This document shows, piece by piece, positions 33,109 to 45,600 of a stretch of DNA of 64,000 nt. The notes under the pieces are model-generated. The model ran no database searches. It had not been told where the DNA came from and saw only the letters and a list, made by a program, of their open reading frames with translations. This DNA comes from Marthasterias glacialis (Eukaryota; Echinodermata; Asteroidea; Forcipulatida; Asteriidae), in contig OU452221.1 in the NCBI GenBank assembly GCA_911728455.2, positions 7,017,047 to 7,081,046 of the forward strand, in the 5' to 3' direction. Position 1 is the stretch's first letter, and the number at the start of each line of letters is the position of its first letter. The position numbers and the translations under genes are program-made.

Positions 33109-33470
33109 TAAAGCCCCAGCTCAACATTGGTAAGAAGAAAAACATAAATGTTCACAGATTTACATATACCTTACATGGTATAAAGATACTGACGGTAGAA
33201 AACTTTCCTTGAAATATTTGTGCCTGAAGTGTGATCCTTTTTAAATAATAAATGAAATAAGATCCAAAATTAGTTTTCGTCTCAGTGAGACGAAAACTCT
33301 GCCTACAGGAATGCGTACAAAAATGCTGAATGCATTTTTGGGATTTTCTCGCAAATGAAACAACGAAATGAGCTGACATTTCCATGGGTGGTTTTATTAC
33401 AAATATCTTGATTTGTGCAAAGAATGGAAGCATTTACAGTCAGCTTATCAATGTTGAGCTGAAGCTTTAA
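33109..33470. mobile_element. Family I TIR element, copy 1
   Basis: Ends TTAAAGCCCCAGCTCAACAT and TATCAATGTTGAGCTGAAGC. Contains TTTTCGTCTCAGTGAGACGA, a near-perfect palindrome. It lies just 3' of the TSR1 stop and may be in its 3'UTR. Confidence 0.7.
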
Positions 33471-33614
33471 GGCCCTGCGTAATAATAATTTTTGAAAACT
33501 GCAGCCAGCCTGCAATACTGCATGTGCTCAACCATCTATGGATGGATACAATCAGTTCATAGGGTTAAAGCAAAATATAATTAGTATAGAAATTTTCTTC
33601 GCAAAAAAAAAGAT

Positions 33615-36600
33615 TTAATAATCGTCCATGTCCTCATCGTGCGTCTTTTCGCCCATCGGTGTGCATGATGTTACATTGAGAGACCGTGGACAGGTTGAGT
33701 CATAGGTCCACTTTGGGTAGACTCGCTTGTAGAGGTTCAGGAATATCGTGTCTTGAGATTTCAACTTGCCATCAAAGATGCATTTCATGTGACCGTGGGT
33801 GCCTGGAACGGAGTTAGACCATCGGGGAAAATATTAATACCTTGCAATATCGCTTTAGTTTTTAACATACAAATTTAAATACGCAGGCGCAGCTTGCCAT
33901 AGAACTCTGTGCTTACCACCCATAGAGTTATATGCCCTCCAGGGCACTCTAATTAAGACCTCTGTGGTAAGCCTGGCTTGGAAAGTCACAACGCTTATAT
34001 CGTTCACAAATTGTTTTGTCCTACGGATGGGTCGTAAAGCTGTAGGTCCCGTGTACTAGGATAGTTAGGGCCATAAAAGAACCCAGAACACTTATCATGG
34101 AAGAGTAGGGGTTTACCCTGGTGTTTCTGGTTCAGATAGCAAGCATCCTTATCTACAGGTTACCTCAGGCTTGAGAGCTACAGTGATTAAGTTCGCTTTA
34201 GAGGCATCCATGGATTCATTACCAGAAAATAATAAAAACAGTAACATTAACAAACAGCGCCATGAAATTGGGCCTCGGTTTGTTCTTCCAGCCGTACATA
34301 TCTACACCAATCACCTTTAAGGATATGCAGACTTGTGATGTTGTCGAAGCTAAGCACTTCTCCAAAATAGTGAAATGGCATTAAAAATGAAGATGACTGC
34401 AACATGATGTCGTAAACATTCTTAAGAAATAATAAACTTACAGGCCTAAATTAGGTGTTACTTGAAAGCTTATTCTCATTTGTCTGATGAGCAAATGAAG
34501 CCAGTTTTGGCAGGCAGTGCTATTGGAACAGAACGGGATGGGGTGGATGGGGAAGGAAATGAGGGAATGGAGGCTGGTGAGAAATCATTTGGTCATATCT
34601 CGTGAATTCTTTGATGCAATTAAATCACCGTGTGATTAGATTGTGATACCAAATACTGATCACATAAAACTGCTTTAACACTAGTGAAGTGTTGGTGTTC
34701 CGATCAGTCTGTCTAAGGCATCTCACCAGAAGCCTAGGCTTCTAGAAGATGCCTCCGTGCCAACAATATTTTCACTACTTAAATCTTGTTGATAGTTCAC
34801 TTTACTACCTCGTGTATTTTCTGTGTGATTTACTGTTTCATTTGGAATGGAAATAAACATGAGTTTGAATTGAATTTATTTCATTTGGAATGGAAATAAA
34901 CATGAGTTTGAATTGAGAAAAAAAAAGAAAAAAAAGGGAAGCAGGGAAGGGGATTGTAGAAGCCTCTCAACCAGACCCTCACCTAGGGGTTCCTTGATGT
35001 GCCCACGACGTCCCCACTTTGTGTGTAGCTCCACTGGTTTAAACCACATGATGTCCTCTGCAAAAAAAAAAAAAAAAAAAAAATTAAACAAATATTGAGA
35101 AAAGTCAGCCTCACACTGTTACGCCAATTTTATTCTGGAAAACTAACTTCCACATGATACCAATTCCTTAACTGACAGACATTTCTGTTTTTTATTGAAT
35201 ATTTCTTAAGGTGACCCATCAAAATGCCTTAAGAAGGCTACTTAAGGACAAGGCTAAAGAAATTAAACAGGGGCTCCTAGGTCAAATTCAATTTTGTGAT
35301 GCAGTAATTTTCCAATAGATAGGGTTCTAATGGAAGTGGGGAAACCTTACAAATCGCTAACCTCATCTTAAAATGATGTAAACGTTCATTTTATTTTGTA
35401 CTCTTTCAGAGCGAAATTTGAACCATGACGCCATTGGATATCAACAACAAATGGGTCTGTATATTCCAAAGAGGAATTTTCGGTCAAATTCAATGCCGTT
35501 TTGATTGAATATCGTCAAAATTCATTCATGAGTTTAAAAACAATTCCTGCACAAAAATGTACAGACCCATATAATTGAAATGTGACGTCACTGGGTGTTT
35601 TTTTAAAGTTTACACTGGAAGGGTATCAAATACAAGGGCATTTTACACCGTTTTAATGTGAGGTTAGAGACTTGTAAGTTTGTTTTCCACTTTCATAAGG
35701 CCATCACAAAACTGAATTCGACCTTGGAGGACCCTCTTTAAAACGTTAGAATTTTTGACAGGAATGTAAAGTAGGGTATTCTGAGCTCCGTCAATAGTTG
35801 TGTCTTTCAGCAGAAAAGATCACTCAAAACATTAAAGAGAAAAATGGAGACAAATCAATTGGCCTTATTTTTGACTGCAAGAGGGCGCCCTTTGGGGTAG
35901 ATTGCAGGTCAAACCATAGAAATAGTGCGGTAAACCAGATGCAATTAAACTTCTAATAAAGCAGTTAATATACAACTTTTGAGGGTTTTTTTCATTGACA
36001 GTTTTACAATGTAGTCAGTGTAAGATATTTGTTTGGAAAATTTGTGTTTTTAATGTTTTGAAACACTGAGTACTTTCGAAATGGAATTAGTATTGCGCCC
36101 TCTGGCTATCCAAAATACGGCCGATTCAATTTAGACGAAGCCTGAAAATTATCATTCCAGTTCCACTGGTTTTACTGAATTGAACTCCTACAGTGCTGAA
36201 GTCCCAATCAGTACTACTTACCTCTGTTGAAGAACATGTATCTAACTACAGCTTGGCGGTTGATTATCTTCAGTGGATGACCGCTGAGGGAAATCTTCTT
36301 AGCCACAATGCGATCAGGATTGGCGCTAAGCATGGACCCCGTAGCTACCAGACTGTGCGTTCCTACAAAGTGATAATACACATAGCAATTTATTATGCTG
36401 TTCCTTCAACGTTTGTTCATACCACAGTTAGTTTATAAAAACTTTATGAAAGTAATGTTTGAAGCTTTGCTTGGTGTGGAGTCCTAGGAAACTATAACTA
36501 GTAAACTAGTAAAATTTGCGGGTACAACCATGTCAAAATCTCTTTTGGGAGGAGTGGTGGCTCTGAAAAGATCCGTTGTGGTCTTGACGTTTCGAACAGT

Positions 36601-39600
36601 ACACTCTGCTCATCCTTCAGGAGAATACTCTTCAGGAGAATACTCTGCTCACCTTCAAGACAAGCAGAGTATACTGTTCAGAGTGTCGAGACCACACCGG
36701 CTCTTTTCAGAGCCACCACTCCTCCCAAAAGAGATTTTTACATGGTTGAACCCGCAAATTTTACTAGCTTACTAGTTATAGTTTCCTAACTATGTGAAAT
36801 GATAACCGACTGAAACCTTCTCAGCAACGTCACCATCAGAAGTTGCTCTTGTTTTTCTACATATCTTGCATCTCCTTGAAATTTCAGTTTTCAAATGACA
36901 CTTGTACAATGTGAGCTTTTAATTCAATGGCACTTTTGAGTTCTTGACCACTATTTGTGTGGAATATATGTATTGGGTTGTATTTGGTGCAATTCGTGGC
37001 GTGGTGTGGCCGAGCAGTCTCGTTGCACAGTGAAATTGGGTTCTGGTGGCTGAGCCAATGAAGTGTGGGCTTGAATTCCAGTCATGACCAGTGTCATGAC
37101 ATTTGCGTCTTTGGGCAAGACACTTCAACTCTAACTGCTTCTCATTACCCAGAAGTAAAAGGGTACCTACGAGGGTAGAGATTGTTGATGTGAATGGTTT
37201 GCAACCCGTGTGCCAATTTGTCTGCCGACAGCATACTCCTAAGGAAGTGAGACTGCTTGAAAGACCATGATAAATTATTAGTATGGATATTATTAATTCA
37301 ATTTGAAAGCTACCATACAGCATGTCAATAACGTCATCTTTCTTTCTTCTTCCATTCAAACCAAACTGAGGCAGGATGGAAAGATAGTCAGGCCCTTTTT
37401 GCTGTAAGAGATTCTACATTCATGACTCTTGTTGTTTACAGGGTTCTTGACCAAGATGTTGGCATAAGAATCCTTCACTTACCATCTATGTTCTCTTTGA
37501 ATACAAGGACTGTGGTTGGGGGAAACATGATGGGTGCATACACTGTAGCTACAATAGCATCATCCTTAGATAAGAACCGTACGTACTAGAGACATAAAGT
37601 ACAAATTACAAATTACAATGGAATGGAAAAATTACAAATTCAGTAAAATGACATAGGGTATGGGAGCCGTTTATCAAAAGCTGTACATTAAATAAAAAAA
37701 AGTGAACTCAATTCTTTTCCAATTTAGGAAAAGGAAATGTGAATGCATCCGCACAAGACACAGTTAGTTCTGTGTACAGTTTTGCCACTATATACAAGTT
37801 GAGATATATGTGCAGTTGAGAGATTACAAATGGTTGGTCAAGTAGGAGGATTTGAAAACTGTTATTATTAGAAACATTTCAGGCTTTGTATTGTGGAAGA
37901 TCAGTACATTTCTAGTGCAAGTGCGCCGTCTCAAATGAGTCTATAATTGACACATTTTCTCTCCTTGTTATAAATGGATTCTACAGTTGCTATTGTGGCG
38001 TGTCGTAGTTTACAGAACATGGGTTTGAATCCCGGCCTGGCCAGTTGCGACACTTGTGTCCTTGAGCAAGACACTTTACCATAAATTGCTTTGTCCTTTG
38101 GATGGGATGTTAAGCAGTAGGTCCCGTGTACTAGGATTGGGTGGTGCACGTAAAAGAAACCAGAACACTTATCTTAACAGAGTAGGGGTTCTACCCCGGT
38201 GTTTATGGTTGATCTTAACCGAGGCCACCGAGGCCATTGGCCTCATGCCCTGTCGAGTTATCCAGCATGCCCTTCAGAAAAATTGTACTGTCACTACCAA
38301 CTTGGCCAGCATGCCCTTGCACACTTTCTCTGATTTGGCCAGCAAAGGCCTGCCCCCGTTTTTCTTAAGATCGAGGCCTGCTACAGGTTACCTCAGGCTT
38401 CCGAGCTAAAGTGATTAAGTTTGCTTTTGAGGCATCCTCGGTTTCATTACCAGATATTAATTATAATCACAATACCTTGTGTTTGTCTCCGTTGGAGTGT
38501 TGGGAGAAGATGGGACATGCTGAAAATTGCCTGAAACCAACCTGGAAGATAAGTCTCTCCTGCAAAAAAAACATATGAATATGTTACAAAATAACGTGAA
38601 ACATGTGTGTTCAATGATCCAAGGCATAGCATGTTACAGTAAACTTTTCGAAACTGGCCCTTGCCCCTAGAAAGTAAAAAAAATCCATGCCAAAAAATTG
38701 CCGACAGAGAAATGTGAAATATACCTTTGATTTGACAGGCTCTGTGAAGTTGTGGTATCGCTTGATGGCAAAGTGTAACACAGACATCTACAAAGTAATA
38801 AGATATTAATTATTATACAGAAATAATCATCACCACAATCAGTAAAAAGCTAGAGAATTCCACAATCAAATGATAAGAAACACACAATGATGATGTTCAT
38901 AATATCAGAGAATGCTGGGGAGATATAACAGCAGGTACTGGACAAATAAGTAAAAATGGAAGCAAGCCCCGTAGTCTTGGTGCAAGACATTATTACGCGG
39001 TTTATTGTTATATTTCTCAGTTATTACACGACCACCGACCACCGCACTTTACTTGACCCACCGCTGGCAGGCGCGACAAGTTTTTTGATCTGTGTCACTC
39101 TATAATAATTGTGATAGTGGTTAGTGGAATGAAAGCGCCCTCTAGCAAATTTTACATGATTAGATAAGGTACTATACATTGGCAACAATGACAATATTAA
39201 GAAAACCTTGAACATCAAATCTAACCTAACCCAGACTGTGTTTCAACAACAACCTGAACCGTCTGTCTCTCGTTTGGATGCTTCAGGAAATATTTAGTTT
39301 GTCCAGAATGCAAACAGAGCTTTGGGTTGTCCATTTCCATCCGGTCATGGGTTGAAGAGAAAATGTAGAATCGAGTGAATTTCCCGCTTCAATGGTCTTG
39401 ATGGATTTTTTGTTTGGTAGAAGAATAATGATAAACTCGCACTGAAGTTTACGACCTTTATGTGGTACTGTACCTTTTGCTCATGAGGCAGCATGCCAAA
39501 TACAACCAGCGGTCTCTTTGGATTGTAGTCATCTAGAAGTACGGGCAAAAGTATATATTAATAAATCTTGTAAAGTGAAAAAACATCTGCAAACAGTAAC

Positions 39601-42600
39601 TGTTATCGTTTGTGAAATTCCATGCCAAAACCAGGCACTTCCTGCCAAAACTCAGTACAGGGTTTATTTGAAAATAAGAACTTTCAAATAACGCCCATTT
39701 AGGGCCTTCAAAGTAAGTATGTCTCAACGTATAGAATGTTAAAGATATCACATCACATTGATATCATAGCTGATACTTTGGTTGAATTCACTTTGAATGC
39801 CATTTCACTATTTCCCAGAAGTGCCCGATTTTGGCGATGGACGTCATGTTTGTAACAATAAAACATTCACATATTCCTGAAATCTTTTTAGTCCTATTTT
39901 GACGCCTCATTTCCCATCAAGATTATGTACCTTTTTTTCTAAAAAAAAAAGTTACAAGAAATATCTTCAGAATCTAAAGAACTAAAACATTTGTAAGGAG
40001 ATAACAGGAACACTTACCCATGAAGCTTCGATTGACATTGGAGATATGAATAGTAATGTAGCATCCAGCCTGCGTTAAGAAGAACCAAAGATAACAATAG
40101 TGAAATCAGTAAAAGCTTTCAAACACAATTAAGACAAAACTGCTTTCAGAAGACATAATAGACAATAATGGGTGGTCGGGTTGGCGTAGTGGTATCTTTC
40201 CTCGCCTTCCTCCTCAAGGACCGTGGTTCGATCCCACCGGGGGGCACTATGTGGACTGAGTTTTCAGTCCCTACCTGATTACGTTGGTTTTTCCCGAATA
40301 AATCTCCCACAACTAAATCTGAAACTTCCTTGCTTGTCTTCTCTCCATGGGGTTCTTTTGGCTTTTGCTTCGTCTCATAAAATCATTTGTAACAATCTCC
40401 ACCAGATTTAGGCACCTTATCAAAACTATTCCGGGGTGACTAGCGGGAAGGATTCTACCCGGGTTGATTTTTCTTCTCGAAACAATTTACTCTGCATTTC
40501 ATTTGAACATCGGGATGGTGTCCGGGTGAGAAGTTTGCAATTCAACCAGACCCCAGGCTGTATGTTTACACTATGGCTAATAAACCACAAGCACCTAGAT
40601 CGTTATCTACTGGAAGCCCAGCGGTCGGTCCCTTTGCCAGGCAAGGTCAACATTTGTTGTGGTTTCCCAATGAACACAGTTACATCTAAGTTAGAGCATG
40701 GTTAGAGCCAGTATGATCTGTGTACACCTCTACCTATCCTTTTAAAGTCAAATGTTTAATGCTTTATTGGTATTCACAGACGTTATTTGAGTCATTGTTT
40801 TATACCATGCATGTAAAATAGTTCAGCATTGAAAGAGAAATTAAAGAAAAGAATATGTATTTTTTCATTATTATGCAGTGAATCCTGCACGCAACCGCAT
40901 GGTCTATTCATAGAGCAATAGAGCAATTGCACTTAACTAGATGTAGCACGATAAATTACTCCCCTTATAATTGTTGCACACAACAAATGTGATATATTTT
41001 GTTAAAAACGCTTCTTTGACATTTCGTATCTATTCCATGAATGCCGGTGGGTCACAAAAAAGTGTCCTTTCTACTCATCCGAGTTGTTTAAAGGAAAATC
41101 GGTCTGTTCAGCATGCCATTGTTTTGTCCATATTTATGAACACTGTGAAAGTCAAAATGATGTAGGTCCAATGGCTTTTGGTGAGGTAAGTTGTCAGCCT
41201 CAGACCTGTGATAGTTTTGTAGTACCTCATAACAAAGTGGGATCGATCACAAAGCACAATTTTTTTTTATAAGGGCGTTTTTAAAAATTAACTTTGAGTT
41301 TAAGATCTACCTCCATATACTGTTGATTGCATGCAACATTTGTTCAATTGATTCAGTTAAATTACAAACGTTTTCTCTGGATATCTAACACTTTCAACCA
41401 AATTATCCACAAAGCTTACCCCTTAGCCCATAACTCTGATTGTACTGGTTTCTTATAAGCTGTTATAAGTGAGGTAATTATAGACACTTCCCCCTGCCAC
41501 CTTCACTTAAATCCTAGGACTGTGACCTCAAACTGGGTTATCACCCTATCAATTACAGCACCCATTTGGTGTCTGCCACAGGCTGCTGGTGTTATAATAT
41601 AACAAAAATTCTGAAGAGCTTAGATGGGGATGAAGCATGCATGAAGGAAGCCTGAGTGTTTCTTTTTTAATTTCTCAAGAATTACTTGGTCAATTTTTAT
41701 GATTCAAATTTGGTTGTGTGGTTACTTTTGACACTCCTCTCAATTCTCAGGGAATTGGGGAGAATTTTGGAGTCACTTTTTGTTAATAAAGTCACAGGCA
41801 GTAGTGCCTGATACTACCTGTTCACGCCTAATTACATCCAAACTGGGGAATACTGAAACCGCAAGGGCTGCCATACTGAAGTTAAGATCTTATCAGTCAC
41901 CCAAACCGCAGAGTGCTCAGCAGGGGAGTATAAACAATGACCGGGAAAGTAGGGACCAAGTACCGGGAAGATTTGGGAGCGGGTGAAACTTTGTGCACAA
42001 AGTGTCCCGCACAAAATTCTCTGACCGGGTCGATCTTCCCGGTACTTTCCCTGGAATAGTTTTGATAAGGTGCCTTAATAATTCGGTGCCAGGAGTGTCA
42101 TTTATGACAGACATGGCGCATTATAAATGTACAGTATTATTATCATTAGTTGTCAGTAGACTTTGGAAGCAAATTGAATACCGATCTTCATAACCCCTCC
42201 TTCCCGTTTGGTGATGTTTGGTCATTTACTGAGGTGTTCAATATTGCACATCCAAACATAAAAGAAACATTTTGACCATGGCCACCTAATACCAACCTCA
42301 GCCCTTCCCACTCTTTCCTCGGCCAGGATGCGTTTCCGTGTCCGATTGAAGTTCTCAAACTGGAAGATGCGAGCGTAGTCTTGGGGAAGATTCTCTTTGG
42401 GATCCCATGGTGATGTCCGGAAACTCTTCAACCCTCGGTATCTATATCAATCAATCAACCAATCAACCAATCAATCAATTAATCAATCAATCAATCAACC
42501 AATCTTTTATTACAAATTCAACATTTGTTCCTCATTGCGCTGTAAAGTATGCTACTGAAAAAAGGTAGGATTTAAGTGGGTTTAAAAATGGTTACTGAGA

Positions 42601-45600
42601 GAGATTGGCTGATGTTCTGAGATGATTCCACATCCTAGGTGCAGCAATTGAAAAGGCACAGTTCCCCCCCCCCTGAAAGTTGGGAGCAGGAAAATAAATT
42701 CTAGACAGGTTCTTTGATGGAAAATATGTCCAACAGAGGTGTTGGAGCTGAGGCATTACCGGTACGGTAACAGCACACAAGAAACAAGACTCAGTTGGTT
42801 GCATTTAGTCTGCTAGACTGTAAACCACTTCAACACTTCACTTCAGCAGCTAGAGGCAGTTTGAATCCGACTTCAATACAGTCAGACATCATAACACCTC
42901 GGTTAAACTCACCTTGCAAAGCGTTGTCTTGCTGCTAAGTCTACGGGCGTGTCCACTTCATCAGGAAACATCACCTGCATTCGTTCCTCTCGGTACTTCT
43001 CAAGCCTGTACAAGAATTATTTTTTAACAACCGTTACCAGTCCATTTCAATCTGCAAATAACACTTGCTAAAATAAACATCAGTTGCTATTACTTCAAAC
43101 AGTATTCTATAATCATTTGTGACGCTCCATCCCAACACCAGGCACCTCCTGCCAAAACTCAAAACTGGGTTTATTTGCTCATCAAACAGATGCAAATAAG
43201 AGCTTTCAAATAACACTCAATCAGGGCCGATAGGGCAAGCATTTCGTCACAGAGCTAACATAGATTCAAATGAAAACTCCCGTTTCAATGGTCTTGATGA
43301 ATTTCAGAAAGGAACGCTTGATGACAAACAATTAAATACTTGAACAAAAAAGTTTATGATCCTTAACCAAAAACAGCACTCCAACAATGTCAAATGAAAT
43401 AAACGTATTGCGTTTCACAAGCTGATTTCGCACAGAGCTAGTGTGAAAGCAGAGCGGATTTGAACCGTGTTGAAATTTTACAGAGTCGACACGGAGTTGA
43501 CCCGTCTAAGTTTTGACACGGATCTGCTGATGATAGTGTGAAAAGGCCTATTGACCCATTTCACCTGACGTCATCATCACAATAATCTTGGTTGCACCAA
43601 TTTGGTGGGCAATGTCACTGAGTTATTCAGTGAAGAGCGCATTTTAGGCAATGCAGCGTTTACACGTAAACCTACTGACCACCAAAATGGTGAACGTGGC
43701 ACAGTCGGCGCATGTGACATGCGTGCAAGGGGTCAATAGATTACATGCAATGACATTGCTGTGCACCATGTATTAAAGGGGCAATGTAGGTTTTTTTTTT
43801 TTAGGGGGGGGGGGTATTTTTATTTTTGTTTTCCCTTTGAGGGGGGGAATTATATACACCATGTGCTTCACCATGAGTTTTATTAAACGACGCATTGTTA
43901 TGTCACTACTAAACATAAACTTGTCTGTCTTAAAGAGAACTCACATTGCCTTTTCTTGATCTTCATCAAAATCTGCATCATAGTTGGCTTTGTTGCCCTC
44001 GGTTACGCTGACCTAAAGAAAGAACCATTACACAAATCAGTTAAGCATAAAATAATATCAAATGTTATCAACAAATTGTTAAAAAAAACCACACAGGGTT
44101 AAATTTATGATACTTGTCCATCATTTGTCTTTTGGAAGAGTGTGTTCACATCCTTGTTTTCAAGAAACACACAAATTAAAGCAGATTGTGAAATTTGCGG
44201 TTGTGATTTTGAAACCATTTGAGAACCAAATAACATTTTATGTTTGGTCAGGGGATTTTGTGCAAGTTTATATTTGCTTATTTTGATCTGTCAAATCAAA
44301 ATAAGAACGAAGTATTATTGTAGAAGAGGCTGTTAAAGAATACTGATGAAAAACTGCTTACAAATCAATTACCTGCTTTTCCAAAAATGAAATTTACTGT
44401 AGAATAGATTTGTCTCTTAGTCGTTTTGGGTAAGGTTGTAAATGAGCAGTGTACAAGGGATGCTCTCACCGTATCAAACTCCATATCAGTGTCTGCCTGA
44501 CTTGGGGCAAGTCTATCATCGTCGCTGTCATCCTGTGATCTTGCATCGTGGAATTCAACATCTTCATCATCATCATCATCTTCTCCATCCTAGAAGATTA
44601 CAAATAAAAAAAAGAATTATTTTCCACTGAGGAAAGGAAATATCTTATTCTGCAAAGAGTTTTTTTTTATTCAAATATTATTGACACTCCTACCCTCCGT
44701 ATTATTTTCCAACCATTTGAAACCATTCCACTACAAGGGTTTTGTATGGTGGCAGTACTGTGCCCAGAACCAACTGTGTACTGTGTAGATGCATTTGACG
44801 CATTATATCATCTTGCAGGCTGGCATAGTTTATCCATTCTTCAAAACCACAGTGGATGATATTGAATGGGCAGACAGCAGAAGGGTTTAGACATTTCAAT
44901 AGTTCAAACCTAGCCACTGTTTTGGAAGCTCGTCACAAACCACGATCACAGATGCCTAATGCAGTCCACAATTTTGGGGTCAAATCACAAATGATATACA
45001 GTGCTTATCATTAAGGCTGATTTCAGGTAGGTAACCAGAGTTCTTTCAAAACTAAGCAGGACAAGTTCCAGAACTGAGAAGGACAAGTTCTTATCTGAAC
45101 TAAATCTACCCGGCGATGGTAGATACTTCACACAGTGTTAATACCACCAACGGAAGCTATATCCTGGTATTTTTATTGTTACTTTTTCATATTATTTTAT
45201 GCAATTCGCTCATCACAAGGCCCAAAGGCCACTTGAGGGGTGGGCTACTATTTGAAGGGATATAAACCTGTCTCAATGTGCAGAAACAAAACATGGCGAG
45301 ATATAAACGCAAGTCTCTTCACATCACAGCTAAGAACAGGGAGGGGTAAATGAATCCGTTGCGAGACAAACATAACAGCCTCTTCCCCTATTGTCTAGCA
45401 AAACTTGTGCTGAGCAAGTTGGAGTGTTTAAAGCAACTCTGTGAAGCTAGACTTACTGACGATTCCTCTTCATGATCGCTGTCTATGATCCAGGCAGCTT
45501 GATACTCCGAGGTTCCTTTAGGGACTCGCCTCACGGTCTGCTTCGTGTTGGATTCCTGCAGGGCAGCTGATGAAATCACAGATACAAAAAGATAGGCTAA

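Larger units (their letters stand above)
26406..33614. other. Intergenic region between convergent DENND6 and TSR1, including both 3'UTRs
   Basis: Contains the CCAAT-rich cluster, a diverged tandem repeat at 27335-27530, a family L fragment, a (CCCA)n tract at 28969-28998, a (TAA)n-tailed fragment at 29145-29220, a family F foldback interrupted by a TIR element, two family G copies, and family D, J and I copies. Candidate DENND6 polyadenylation hexamers AATAAA lie near 27673 and 27727. A TTTATT at 33393-33398 could serve TSR1 on the minus strand, but it sits inside a repeat. I see nothing in 28140-28800, 30000-30300 or 30870-31980. Confidence 0.6.
33803..42296. other. TSR1 3'-half introns: residual content
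   Basis: Contains A' copies (34015-34225, 37995-38455), a family A copy (36996-37262), a 42-bp tandem duplication (34827-34916), a long foldback (36485-36788), a tRNA-headed family E copy (40174-40715) and a GTGCAC-centred 16-bp palindrome at 41988-42003 in a diverged inverted repeat. I see nothing in 34240-34820, 35090-36190, 38800-39470, 39540-40010 or 40720-41920. Confidence 0.6.

Noticed and set aside
36919..37359. 146-codon minus frame
   Set aside because: Lies across a family A SINE in a TSR1 intron and has no conserved motif.
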